A DNA stretch of 36,836 bases, taken from contig CAJUOT010000030.1 in NCBI GenBank assembly GCA_910588135.1, positions 1 through 36,836 on the forward strand, given 5' to 3'. The notes under the pieces are model-generated. The model was not told the origin of the DNA. It made no database searches and was given only the letters and a program-made list of their open reading frames with translations. The translations under genes and the position numbers were made by a program. Of this stretch, positions 14,743 through 22,996 are shown in pieces (the first letter of the stretch is position 1; each line of letters begins with the position of its first letter). This stretch comes from an uncultured Oscillospiraceae bacterium. Its GTDB lineage: Bacteria > Bacillota > Clostridia > Oscillospirales > Oscillospiraceae.

Positions 14743-15944
14743 TACAGTTCCCCCTCAAACGCTCTCTTCAAAATACTCTGCCGCAGGGCCGCGGCCTGTT
14801 GCAAGGCGGTGTCTACTGCTTTTTCGATGCTATCGCAAACAGATAAACGGGATTCAAGAGTTAATAGGACTTCCCTTTGTGCGTCTATTGACGGAATAGG
14901 AATTGCCATTTTTGAATATCCGCCCACATTCAAATGCGCTTGGGCAACGCCTCGTTTCTTTTCTCGAATAAGCTGTTTCCCGTAAGGCGAATTGGTGTAC
15001 GCGCATAGATACTCAGGAAGTACCACTGACGTATTTGGTACAGCAATCAAAATATCAATGGCATTATATCCATTGTACCGTTCGGGAACAACGCACGCAG
15101 TCCCAGGATACCCAGACCTGACGATTAGAACATCGTCAGTGTGTACTTCACTCCTGTTGTTTGCCTCATGTCCAGCTTTTGTTAAATATACCCAATCCCT
15201 ATCTTGAATGTGGAACTCCCGGATATTTGCTGAGCGAAACGCCGGAATACCCGACTGCAAGTCAGTATAATACTGCGCTGGTTTTATGACAATTCCGACT
15301 TTGATATCTTCGCATACGCTTTGAATCGTTGTTGTTTCACAAACATCTCGAACGCCGTCAAATGCTTCTTTCAGCACCGCCTGCCGGTACACCTTCAGCC
15401 GTTCCTTTGCTGTTTTCAATTCGGCCACGCTGGCATCCAACTGGGAGAACAGTTCCTCAATACGGGCGGCAATGCGTTCTTGCTCAGATGTGGATGGTAA
15501 ATCGATTTCAAAATCTAAGATATAGGATTGCTTAATGTTGTTGATATTCGTTCCTTTGCATTGCCGTTCAATATGAGTTCGAAATACGTTGCTACACAAA
15601 ACATAATATAGGTACATTGGTACAACATCGAACGGAACAATTTTTCCACAAAAAGCCCCAAATGAGCATTTCAAATCCTTTTGGGCTATAGCAACTTTCC
15701 CAACATGAGTTTTACTGCCACTGGACATAGTAATTATTATGTCGCCTTGATTTACATATTGTGTCTCTTGCACAAGAGCAGTTGGTACATACACTAAATC
15801 ATTGAAAATAATTTTATAATCAGAGATATTGTTTGCACGTAATATCGCAATGTAACCATCTTCATCCATCTTTATCGCCTGATCTTTTTTATATGTAACA
15901 CCTCTATAAAATTGAGTAACGCTTCCTATTTTAACTTGGCCCAT
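14742..15944 (-). CDS. hsdS: Type I restriction-modification specificity subunit HsdS
   Basis: This 400-residue protein has two target recognition domains (about residues 1-150 and 200-340), each followed by a conserved helical spacer: SEQERIAARIEELFSQLDASVAELKTAKERLKVYRQAVLKEAF and the partner near DAQREVLLTLESRLSVCDSIE...AAALRQSILKRAFEGEL. This is the typical HsdS layout that reads a bipartite DNA site and docks two HsdM subunits. The TRDs are clearly AT-richer than the spacers and the flanking hsd genes, a usual sign of TRD exchange. The ATG at 15944 comes one base after the hsdR stop. The frame remains open slightly upstream, so the start is approximate. Confidence 0.93.
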   Translation of the reverse strand: MGQVKIGSVTQFYRGVTYKKDQAIKMDEDGYIAILRANNISDYKIIFNDLVYVPTALVQETQYVNQGDIIITMSSGSKTHVGKVAIAQKDLKCSFGAFCGKIVPFDVVPMYLYYVLCSNVFRTHIERQCKGTNINNIKQSYILDFEIDLPSTSEQERIAARIEELFSQLDASVAELKTAKERLKVYRQAVLKEAFDGVRDVCETTTIQSVCEDIKVGIVIKPAQYYTDLQSGIPAFRSANIREFHIQDRDWVYLTKAGHEANNRSEVHTDDVLIVRSGYPGTACVVPERYNGYNAIDILIAVPNTSVVLPEYLCAYTNSPYGKQLIREKKRGVAQAHLNVGGYSKMAIPIPSIDAQREVLLTLESRLSVCDSIEKAVDTALQQAAALRQSILKRAFEGEL

Positions 15945-15945
15945 C

Positions 15946-18696
15946 TCACGCCACCAGCTCCACATTCAATTCCATCAAAATTTTCTCATAATCTTCCCCG
16001 AACACCTCATAGAACCGCCCCAGGCCGCCCTTTTTGTCAAAGGGACTCAGTTCCAAATCCTCCGGCTCCACACTGAGGGAGGCGGCGATGTGATCCTTGA
16101 TCAGCCGCAGCCACTCCATCTGCTCGTCGGTGAAGTGGACGGCCCCGGCGTTGCGTCGGAACGACCACTGCTGAAAATTGGCGTTGACCCGCTCCGCGAA
16201 GGGGGACAGCGTGTCCGCCGCGCCCACCTCAAACCGGATGAGGGAGACCAGGTCGGCCAGCCGCACCAGCGTCCCCCGCTTCACCTTGTCCGGCTCTTTG
16301 ATGGCGTAGCAGTCCCACAGCCTGTCCACCGTAATGTTTTGCGCCTTCAGCTTTTCGTACAGCGCGCTGAGCTGGGCGATGGCCATAGGCCGGTCCTGAT
16401 ACCGCTGGTCGTAGATGATCCGCAGGGCCGTGATTTCGTCCCGGTTCTCCCGGATAAAGTCCCGGAATGTCCCGATGATCCGGTCGGCTGTCTCCTCCTG
16501 ATTGGCGTCATACCCGGCAAATAAAACTGTATCCAGATTCACGTTATCAATGATCTGCTCATGGTTCCGGCGGACGTTTTCGATATAGTCCCGCACCTCC
16601 GGTCTGCAAAAGGGCGCGGCGGCGGTGTTGGCGAATTCCCGCTGAGCCGCGCCCAGCAGGGCCTGCTGTTCCGGGGTTGGCTCACCGTCCTCGGGCAGCG
16701 TAATGTCCGCCTGGCTGGCGATCACGTCCAGGTCGAAAGCGTCCAGCAGGGACTGGGCGGCCTGTCCGGCAGATGCCCCCACTTTCTCTTGAAACTCTTT
16801 CCGCTCGGCGGGCGTCATCTGCGCGTTGAGGCGGATGATCCGGCTGGCCAGGGAGGTAAGGGTGTCCTCATCCCGTGCTCCCAGCGCCACATTCATCATC
16901 AGCTCTTTGAGCGAGACCGTGGGCTTGCGTTCCAGTGCGCGGGTATCCGATTTCTTGGAGCGTGTCACCCCAACGGCATCTACGATGACAAAGTGATCCT
17001 TGTTCCCCGCGGCGGAGGGGGACACCTTTTGCAGATCGTCCTTACTTAGCGTCCGGGTGCCTCTCCCTTTCATCTGCTCAAAATAGTTCTTGCTCCGCAC
17101 GTCCCGCATGAAAATCAGGCACTCAATGGGCTTTACATCCGTCCCCGTGGCGATCATGTTCACCGTGACCGCAATCCGGGGGTAGTAATCGTTTCGGAAA
17201 GAGGCCAGCGCCGCCTCCGGGTCGGCCGCAGAATAGGTGACTTTTTTGCAGAATTCATTACCCTCGCCAAACTCCTCCCGGACGATCTGTATGATGTCAT
17301 CCGCGTGGCTGTCGGTCTTGGCGAAGATCAGCGTTTTGGGCACCTCGCTCCGCCTCGGGAACAGAACCGTGTATAGGTTCTCCTTGAACGTGCGGATCAC
17401 GGTGCGGATCTGGCTGGGGTTGACAATGTCCCGATCTAACTGGGTGGGGGCGTAGTCCACGTCCTCGTCCAGCTGCTTCCAGCGTTTGGCCCGGGAGAGC
17501 CGGTTGCGGCACTCGATCACCTGCTTCATCAGATGGGCACCGTGTTTGCCCACCTGGGTCTCAATGAGGAAGATGTCCTCGCCCACATTCACGCCGTCAA
17601 TGATGGCCTGCTCCCGGGAGTATTCGCTGACCACATTTTCGTTGAAAAAGGCAAAGGTGCGTTTGTCCGGCGTGGCGGTCAGGCCCACGATGAAAGCGTC
17701 GAAGTATTCCAGCACCTGGCTCCAAACGTTGTAAATGGAGCGGTGGCACTCATCCACGATGATGCAGTCAAAAAATTCCGGCGGATATTTGGCGTTGTAG
17801 ACCACCTCTTTCGGTGCTTTGCTGTCGGCGGTCACATACTCGTCAAAGGGCGTTTCCTCCGCGGATTCGTCCAGCTCCTCGCCCTTCAGGATGGAGTACA
17901 TCCGCTGGATCGTGCTGATGTAGACCTGGGTGTTTGCAGGCATCCGGGATGATTTCAAGCGGTACACGCCGTAAATATCGGAAAACGGCCTGGGGTCGTC
18001 GTTGGGGATATAGGCCAAAAACTCCCGCTCCGCCTGTTCCCCCAGACTTTTGGTATCCACCAAAAACAGGATGCGGTTCATTTTCCCGAATTTCAGCAGA
18101 CGGTAGGCAGATGTGATGGCGGTGAACGTCTTGCCCGCGCCGGTAGCCATCTGCACCAACGCCTTCGGCCTGTTGTTGGCAAAGGAGCAATCCAGGTTGG
18201 TAATGGCCCGGATCTGGCAGTCACGGAAGCCTGTCACATCAAAGGGCGGGAGTCGCTTCAAATTGTTCCGAACAGTATCCGGGGCGTTCAGCAGCGCCCA
18301 CAGGGTTTCCGGGCGGTGAAAGGAGAATACCGTGCGGGAGCGGCATTTGATATCCTGATAGTCTGTAAACCGGGTCAGTTTGTCCGTGGCCTCATAGGCA
18401 AAGCGGATTGTATATTCCCGCTTCACCCACTTAAAAGTGCTGTTTGCGTAACGGACAGACTGCTCCTCCACGGTGGTGATGTTCTCGCCGCTTTCGGAGC
18501 GCTTCGCCTCGGCAACACCCACGGGAGTCCCATTGATAAACAGGGCATAGTCCACCTCGCCCGTGCTGGTGGGGAACTCCCGCACGGCGACACCCAAGGC
18601 GGCGGACGGGTTCAGCTTGTCTAAATCCTGCACAACCCAGCCGGACTGTATCAGCTTTTGATCGATCACAAGGCGCGCTTTTTCCTCGGGCGACAT
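15946..18696 (-). CDS. hsdR: Type I restriction endonuclease subunit HsdR
   Basis: This 916-residue protein has an N-terminal PD-(D/E)xK nuclease with Asp49 and Glu63-x-Lys65 (GEVDYALFINGTPVGVAEAK). An SF2 translocase follows: Walker A ATGAGKT (184-190), DECH box (315-318), GLTATP, and the C-terminal RecA motif MKGRGTRTLSKDD. The C-terminus is a helical HsdM/HsdS-binding region. The length fits the EcoKI/EcoR124-type range. The start has GGGAGGG just upstream and a 17-base-spacer promoter at 18731-18759. hsdR is first in the operon, followed by hsdS, the membrane gene and hsdM. No disruption is visible, so restriction activity is likely. Confidence 0.96.
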   Translation of the reverse strand: MSPEEKARLVIDQKLIQSGWVVQDLDKLNPSAALGVAVREFPTSTGEVDYALFINGTPVGVAEAKRSESGENITTVEEQSVRYANSTFKWVKREYTIRFAYEATDKLTRFTDYQDIKCRSRTVFSFHRPETLWALLNAPDTVRNNLKRLPPFDVTGFRDCQIRAITNLDCSFANNRPKALVQMATGAGKTFTAITSAYRLLKFGKMNRILFLVDTKSLGEQAEREFLAYIPNDDPRPFSDIYGVYRLKSSRMPANTQVYISTIQRMYSILKGEELDESAEETPFDEYVTADSKAPKEVVYNAKYPPEFFDCIIVDECHRSIYNVWSQVLEYFDAFIVGLTATPDKRTFAFFNENVVSEYSREQAIIDGVNVGEDIFLIETQVGKHGAHLMKQVIECRNRLSRAKRWKQLDEDVDYAPTQLDRDIVNPSQIRTVIRTFKENLYTVLFPRRSEVPKTLIFAKTDSHADDIIQIVREEFGEGNEFCKKVTYSAADPEAALASFRNDYYPRIAVTVNMIATGTDVKPIECLIFMRDVRSKNYFEQMKGRGTRTLSKDDLQKVSPSAAGNKDHFVIVDAVGVTRSKKSDTRALERKPTVSLKELMMNVALGARDEDTLTSLASRIIRLNAQMTPAERKEFQEKVGASAGQAAQSLLDAFDLDVIASQADITLPEDGEPTPEQQALLGAAQREFANTAAAPFCRPEVRDYIENVRRNHEQIIDNVNLDTVLFAGYDANQEETADRIIGTFRDFIRENRDEITALRIIYDQRYQDRPMAIAQLSALYEKLKAQNITVDRLWDCYAIKEPDKVKRGTLVRLADLVSLIRFEVGAADTLSPFAERVNANFQQWSFRRNAGAVHFTDEQMEWLRLIKDHIAASLSVEPEDLELSPFDKKGGLGRFYEVFGEDYEKILMELNVELVA

Positions 18697-18730
18697 GGCG
18701 ATCCCTCCCCATATTTTGACGGGATATTTT

Positions 18731-18759
18731 ATTATAACCTATCGATTTCCTGATTTCAA
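18731..18759 (-). promoter_or_regulatory. Promoter of the hsd operon
   Basis: Minus-strand TTGAAA (18754-18759) and TATAAT (18731-18736) have a 17-base spacer, 35 bases ahead of the hsdR ATG. It is the only strong promoter seen for the four-gene operon. Confidence 0.7.
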
Positions 18760-18810
18760 GGCGGTTTGTACCTGTTGCCGACTGAGGAGCAGTATTGCAT
18801 GGGTTACTGC

Positions 18811-18839
18811 TTGTATTTCTTGCCATGCTATGGTACACT
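18811..18839 (+). promoter_or_regulatory. Promoter of the MNT-HEPN pair
   Basis: TTGTAT (18811-18816) and TACACT (18834-18839) are 17 bases apart, 43 bases before the GTG of the nucleotidyltransferase gene, and divergent from the hsd promoter. Confidence 0.5.
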
Positions 18840-18881
18840 AAGTTTGAGGCAACAACGAATTTCGGGGAAGGAAGATGCCTT

Positions 18882-19223
18882 GTGCGGACAATACAGGAAG
18901 TGAATAAGATCATTGAGGAGCTGTGCGTCAGCATTGCATCCCTATTCCCTCAAGATCAAATTGAAGCCATCCTGTTTGGTTCCTATGCCAGAGGCGATGC
19001 GGAGCCGGAATCAGATATTGATGTGCTGATCCTCGTGGATGCACCCCGCCAGGACATATCTGCTCGGAATTGGCAGGTGGGGGATCTGGCTGCGGAGTTT
19101 TTGCTGAATTATGGAATTGTTGTGTCCCCAATCGTAGAAAACTGGGAACATTTCAATAGGAATGTAAGCGTTTTGCCGTTTTATCGCAACGTTGACCGGG
19201 AAGGGGTGCGGATAGGTGCCTGA
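18882..19223 (+). CDS. MNT-type minimal nucleotidyltransferase (MntA-like antitoxin)
   Basis: This 113-residue protein has the nucleotidyltransferase motif GSYARGDAEPESDIDVLI, with the Gly-Ser and paired Asp residues intact. Minimal nucleotidyltransferases of this size are encoded with HEPN proteins. In the MntA-HepT systems studied, the nucleotidyltransferase adenylylates and silences the HEPN RNase. The GTG at 18882 was chosen because GGGGAAGGA lies 10-17 bases ahead. The longer frame from 18795 runs through the promoter. Its stop overlaps the start of the following HEPN gene by 8 bases. The HEPN partner is truncated, so the pair is probably no longer a working toxin-antitoxin module. Confidence 0.88.
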   Translation: MRTIQEVNKIIEELCVSIASLFPQDQIEAILFGSYARGDAEPESDIDVLILVDAPRQDISARNWQVGDLAAEFLLNYGIVVSPIVENWEHFNRNVSVLPFYRNVDREGVRIGA

Positions 19224-19395
19224 CATCACAAGGATCGACCTGTCCCGGTACCGCTTGCAGAAAGCGAAAGAGATGCTTGCCTCCGCTAAACGGGATATGG
19301 ACGCGAATGACTACGCTTCCGCCAATAATCGAGCATACTACGCGATTTTTCACGCTATGAGGGCTGTGCTTGCTTTGGATGGGGAAGGTGTTTGA
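19216..19395 (+). pseudogene. HEPN domain protein, truncated at the island end
   Basis: GTG at 19216 starts a 59-codon frame reading VPDITRIDLSRYRLQKAKEM, then ASANNRAYYAIFHAMRAVLALDGEGV and a stop. This is a clear N-terminal half of a HEPN protein (the AYYAIFHAMRAVL helix is diagnostic), whereas full members have about 125-130 residues. The homology ends at LALDGE, where the sequence passes within 12 bases into boundary motif copy 2. The rest of the protein, including the second half of the helical bundle, is missing. The gene was most likely cut by a recombination event at that motif. The gene overlaps the nucleotidyltransferase gene by 8 bases, as in intact pairs. Confidence 0.85.
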
Positions 19396-19406
19396 CACCC
19401 CTTTTT

Positions 19407-19431
19407 TGATTATGGCGTAGTAAAATTTTCC
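19407..19431 (+). repeat. Boundary motif copy 2 (GATTATGGCGTAGTAAA)
   Basis: One base differs from copy 1 in the core. It lies 12 bases after the truncated HEPN frame. Confidence 0.65.
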
Positions 19432-19493
19432 TTGTTTGTACTCTGAAAGTCAGAAAGGGCCGCGCCAGCTGACGGCGAAACCCTTTGGCTGTT

Positions 19494-19547
19494 TGACCAC
19501 ATAGCTGACCACAGACACGCTTGGAGTACCCGGAAACATTGTGGTCA
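19494..19547 (+). promoter_or_regulatory. Arm-type integrase sites, island 1 right end
   Basis: A direct TGACCACA pair (19494-19501, 19506-19513, period 12) is followed by an inverted copy TGTGGTCA (19540-19547). No gene is visible from 19396 to 19628. Confidence 0.6.
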
Positions 19548-19628
19548 AACAGCACCATAGAGCAACTGAAATCGAACAGAAACCACTAAAAAGCACTACA
19601 AACAAAGCAAAAAAGTTTCCTCCCGGCG

Positions 19629-19711
19629 TTGACGTGCGGGAGGTCACAGGTTCAAGTCCCGTATCGTCCACCACAAATCCGCTTGAAACCGTTGGTTTCG
19701 GGCGGATTTTT
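19629..19711 (+). other. Attachment site copy 2 (tRNA-Val 3' fragment between two islands)
   Basis: This copies the anticodon loop to CCA of tRNA-Val plus its terminator. A T-stem change (CCCGT in place of CCTGT) and the absence of the 5' half show that it is not a functional tRNA. It is the right end of island 1 and the left end of the integrase-bearing element. Confidence 0.88.
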
Positions 19712-19760
19712 CTTATTTTTTCTCACTTTTTGGATGCGTTTATTTTTCGCACTTTGGGCT

Positions 19761-19780
19761 TGACCACATAAATGACCACA
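19761..19780 (+). promoter_or_regulatory. Paired arm-type integrase sites, island 2 left end
   Basis: TGACCACA occurs at 19761-19768 and 19773-19780, with the same period and flanks (CATAAA between, CAGACAG after) as the island 1 left end. Confidence 0.6.
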
Positions 19781-19785
19781 GACAG

Positions 19786-19819
19786 AAAAATCTGCCCCAG
19801 GTTTTGTTCGGGGGCAGAT
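19786..19819 (-). terminator. Terminator of the integrase operon
   Basis: An ATCTGCCCC (19790-19798)/GGGGCAGAT (19811-19819) stem is followed on the minus strand by five T and then CTGTC. It lies about 75 bases after the first integrase's stop. Confidence 0.65.
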
Positions 19820-19861
19820 TGGGCAATTCGGAACCTGCTTTTTGTTTTGCGCGGGACGCTC

Positions 19862-19889
19862 TACTGATTACGGCGTAGTAAATCTTCCC
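19862..19889 (+). repeat. Boundary motif copy 3
   Basis: GATTACGGCGTAGTAAA followed by TCTTCC in place of ATTTTCC. It lies 6 bases beyond the 3' end of the first integrase gene. Confidence 0.6.
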
Positions 19890-19895
19890 TCGTTC

Positions 19896-21404
19896 CTACG
19901 CGAGAAGATCCATTTTTCTTGTCCCCCGTGCTTGCTTTTGCGTAGCCAGCACCATGGCCGCTTCCCAGTTCCCCTCAGAAACCAATCGTCTGGCTTCCGC
20001 AATCTCCGCTTTCATCTGTTGAATCAGCCCGGCCAGCTTTTCCTCGCACTCGGTTTCGGTGCTGGCGTAGACACTGCGGGAGTGCTTCTTGCCATCGGGC
20101 CACTTGGGAGAAAATTTTCCCTCCCAGAGATGGTCGTTGATCTGTGTCACACAGCCTGTCCCCGGCTTTCGGATCTTGCCCTTGTAGGGCTCAAACGGGG
20201 CTTTTGGGGGAGGGTTCGGCGTCTGGGTGAGTAAACCCTTGCCGGAGCCGCTTGGCGGCTCACACTTGCCGATTCCTCGGTCAATTTTCACCGCCGCAGT
20301 CTGCCGCATGGTATCGGTGACATGGGTGTAGACATTCAGCGTGGTCTTGGCCGAGACGTGCCCAATGATGGCGGACAGGGTTTTCATATCCATCCCATTT
20401 TCCAATGCGGTGGTCACGAAAAGGTGGCGCAGATCGTGAAAGCGAACCTTTTTACACCCCGCGTGTTCCAGAATCGTCTGGAGGCGTTTCCGGACGGTAG
20501 CTGGGTCAAGGGGTAAGTCCTGCTTCGTTGGGGAGGGGAACATCCAGCGGGAATCCACTTGCTGACGGTGTTCTTCCAGCACTCCCAGCAGGGCGGGCGG
20601 CAGGATGATGGTACGCAGGGCCGCTTTCGTCTTGGGCGAGGACACCACCAGCTCACCGTTGGCCCGGTAGACTTGGCGCTGGATGCGGAGCGCCCCTGTC
20701 TTGAAGTCCAAATCGTCCCACTGGAGCGCCAGTACCTCTCCCCGGCGCAGACCCGTGGCAAGCTCCAGAAGAAACAACTCGTAGTATCCTTCTTCCTTCG
20801 CCTGAATCAGAAATCTCTGCATTTCCTCCCGGGATAAAAGCTGCATTTCTTTCGGGTTTTGGGGCGGCAGCTTACAGTCGGCGGCGGGGTTGACGCGGAT
20901 CAGGCCGTCCGCTATGGCCCGGTTCAGCGCCGTGAGACACCGGGTGTGGCAGGCCCGCACCATGCGGTCGGAGAGGCCCTCGCCATAGGTTTCCGTGCGG
21001 TTCAGCCGCCCGCTTTTCTTCAGCTGGGCGTAGAATTGCTGGAGATCATTGGCTGTCAGTTCGGATAGTGGGATCTTTCCCAGAGCGGGGACGATGTGCC
21101 GATAAATGCTGTTTTCATAGTCAAGCTGCGACTTAGGCCGCAGTTTTGGCTTGGAGTAGTTCTGATACCAAAAGTCCAGCCACTCGCCGAAGGCCATATC
21201 CGGGCGCATATTTTCGTTTGGTTTTTCACCACAGGACTCTTTTAGCGCTTTCAGTTTCTCTAAGCAGGCTGTTTTCGTTTTTGCCAGTACATTTTTGGTA
21301 ATGGGGAGGCCCTTGTCATCATAGTCCACCACCACCCGGCCTTCCCACCGGCCGTCCTTTCTCAGGTGGACGCTTCCGTCGCCCCGTTTTCTGCGCTTTG
21401 CCAA
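19896..21404 (-). CDS. Tyrosine recombinase/integrase with extra C-terminal domain
   Basis: This 502-residue integrase has three parts. Residues 1-50 form an AP2-like arm-binding domain (GDGSVHLRKDGRWEGRVVVDY). Residues 70-180 form the SAM-like core-binding domain. The catalytic domain has Arg220 (TGLRRGE), His323-x2-Arg326, His349 and nucleophile Tyr359 (NVYTHV). Beyond the normal end near residue 380 is an additional stretch of about 120 residues with a second DHLWEGKFSPKWPDGKKHSR block resembling another AP2-like domain. The TTG start has AAGGAG 8 bases ahead. It overlaps the upstream integrase gene by 43 bases. It lies next to att copy 2 and is a candidate for acting on the tRNA-Val site. 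Confidence 0.92.
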   Translation of the reverse strand: MAKRRKRGDGSVHLRKDGRWEGRVVVDYDDKGLPITKNVLAKTKTACLEKLKALKESCGEKPNENMRPDMAFGEWLDFWYQNYSKPKLRPKSQLDYENSIYRHIVPALGKIPLSELTANDLQQFYAQLKKSGRLNRTETYGEGLSDRMVRACHTRCLTALNRAIADGLIRVNPAADCKLPPQNPKEMQLLSREEMQRFLIQAKEEGYYELFLLELATGLRRGEVLALQWDDLDFKTGALRIQRQVYRANGELVVSSPKTKAALRTIILPPALLGVLEEHRQQVDSRWMFPSPTKQDLPLDPATVRKRLQTILEHAGCKKVRFHDLRHLFVTTALENGMDMKTLSAIIGHVSAKTTLNVYTHVTDTMRQTAAVKIDRGIGKCEPPSGSGKGLLTQTPNPPPKAPFEPYKGKIRKPGTGCVTQINDHLWEGKFSPKWPDGKKHSRSVYASTETECEEKLAGLIQQMKAEIAEARRLVSEGNWEAAMVLATQKQARGTRKMDLLA

Positions 21405-22573
21405 GGTTTCAACTCCTTTCCGAAAATGTCTTCCATAAAATTCCCTACGATCGCCGATGCCTGCCGCTGCATATCGCCGGTGACATGGGTATAGGTGTTC
21501 AGCGTGAACGCGGCGTCGGTGTGCCCCAGAATGCCGGAGAGCGTTTTCGCGTCCACGCCGGAAGCTAACGCATGGGTGGCAAAGGTATGACGCAATCCGT
21601 GGAACGGGATATTTTCCGAAATCCCTGCTTCACGCAGCAAGGATTGCAACCGCCGATAGGCCGCATCAGGAGGAATAGGCTGCTCTGGCTTGAGCGGATC
21701 GGGAAATACCCACTTGCCGGGAATCGCTTTCTGCCGCTTCCGCAACAGGTTCGCGGCGCTGTCCGGCAACAGGATTTTGCGCTTCCCCCGCCCGGTTTTT
21801 GTTTCCCCCGTTTCAAAACCGCCGCCTGTTTTTCTGTGCAGGGTGCGGCTGATTTGGAGCGTTCCCGCCCCGGCATCGAAGTCGTGCCATTGGAGCCCGC
21901 AGATTTCACCCCGGCGCAGGCCGGTGGTCAGCTCGGTGTAGAAGAAGTCATGCCAGAGAGGATCGGCGTTGATGGTTTCCATGAACCTGTCCAGTTCTTT
22001 GTCAGTGAGGACACGCTTGGCAGGGCTGTCCGCCTTGGGCAGCGTCAGCCCCTCGGTGGGATTGCGCGGAATGATATGGGCGCGAACCGCGTCCGCCATA
22101 GCCCGGTGGAGCATGGTGTGAATACGGCGGATGGTGCTGGCGGAGAGGGCGCGGCCATGCTGGGGATGCTCACGGACGCGGCCCTCCTTTTTCAGCTTTG
22201 TGTACATCCGTTGGATGTCCGCCGCCGTGATCGAGTTTATCTTTTTGTTCCCCAGACGGGGCTTGATATACCGTTCGGCGTACATACGATAGCTGCCCAT
22301 CGTACTATCCCGAAGGCGTAGGGCTGCGTACTCGTCCAGCCAGCGATCCAGCCACTGGGCCAGCGTCATGCGGCTGTCCTCGCACAGCTCCACGCCCCGG
22401 AAAGTTTCAATATCTTGGTGCAGCTTGGCCAAGAGGGCCTTTTGCGTGGGTGCGAGGACATACTGGAAAATGGAATCGCCGTCCGCCTTGTGCCCCACTA
22501 CGATCCGCCCCTCCCAGCGGCCGTCCTCCCGTTTGCGCACCATGCCGTCACCGGATGGCCGGCGCTTACTCAT
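21362..22573 (-). CDS. Second tyrosine recombinase/integrase
   Basis: This 403-residue protein is a related but distinct integrase: AP2-like N-terminus (SGDGMVRKREDGRWEGRIVV), core-binding domain with LAQWLDRWLDEY, and catalytic Arg220, His325-x2-Arg328, His351 and Tyr361 (NTYTHVTGDMQRQ). All catalytic residues are present. The ATG at 22573 has AAGGAG 9 bases ahead and was chosen over a TTG nine bases upstream. The start overlaps the DUF6809-like gene by 8 bases and its end overlaps the next integrase by 43 bases, so the three genes form one translationally coupled operon. Whether the two enzymes act together or on different sites is not known. Confidence 0.92.
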   Translation of the reverse strand: MSKRRPSGDGMVRKREDGRWEGRIVVGHKADGDSIFQYVLAPTQKALLAKLHQDIETFRGVELCEDSRMTLAQWLDRWLDEYAALRLRDSTMGSYRMYAERYIKPRLGNKKINSITAADIQRMYTKLKKEGRVREHPQHGRALSASTIRRIHTMLHRAMADAVRAHIIPRNPTEGLTLPKADSPAKRVLTDKELDRFMETINADPLWHDFFYTELTTGLRRGEICGLQWHDFDAGAGTLQISRTLHRKTGGGFETGETKTGRGKRKILLPDSAANLLRKRQKAIPGKWVFPDPLKPEQPIPPDAAYRRLQSLLREAGISENIPFHGLRHTFATHALASGVDAKTLSGILGHTDAAFTLNTYTHVTGDMQRQASAIVGNFMEDIFGKELKPWQSAENGATEAST

Positions 22574-22886
22574 GTGGTTCAACTCCTTCCTGATCGTGTT
22601 TGAGGCGGCTTAGCTGCTCCCATTCCTGCTGGTAGGAGTAACTGCCGTCTGAGGCCAGCTCCATCGCGATTCCCCAGGCCAGACGGAAACCGGCGATAAA
22701 GCTGTCCAGTGCTGTTCCCTCCTGTGCCGCTGTGTGGGCATCCACCAGCCGGAGCAGCTTCTTTCGGCCTTCTTTGTCCAGCAGGGCGGCAACCCGTTGA
22801 CGCTTTGCTTCAAGCTCCCGGCGCTGCGGGTCGGCTTTTGCCTTGGAATTGAACCTGTCCTCCAATGCTCTCATGTAGTCGTACAT
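22566..22886 (-). CDS. DUF6809-like small protein
   Basis: This 106-residue soluble, mostly helical protein starts MYDYMRALEDRF and contains LRLVDAHTAAQEGTALDSFIAGFRLAWGIAMEL, a pattern I associate with the DUF6809 family found beside recombinases in Clostridia. The ATG at 22886 has AGGAGG at good spacing. The frame extends upstream to 23303, but that part runs through the divergent phospholipase gene and was rejected. It leads the integrase operon and overlaps the second integrase gene (ATGAGTAA). A role in controlling recombination is a guess from position only. Confidence 0.7.
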   Translation of the reverse strand: MYDYMRALEDRFNSKAKADPQRRELEAKRQRVAALLDKEGRKKLLRLVDAHTAAQEGTALDSFIAGFRLAWGIAMELASDGSYSYQQEWEQLSRLKHDQEGVEPHE

Positions 22887-22996
22887 CGTGTATCCCTCCT
22901 TCGCAGCGACACACCATACCACATGATGGTGGAGATAGCTATGGCAAACAGGAAGAATTATCAATCCAGACATATCTTTTTGCCTGCTCTGGCCTC

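Noticed and set aside
19629..19675. Second tRNA gene
   Set aside because: Only the 3' half is present, there is no acceptor 5' strand or D-arm, and the T-stem is mismatched.
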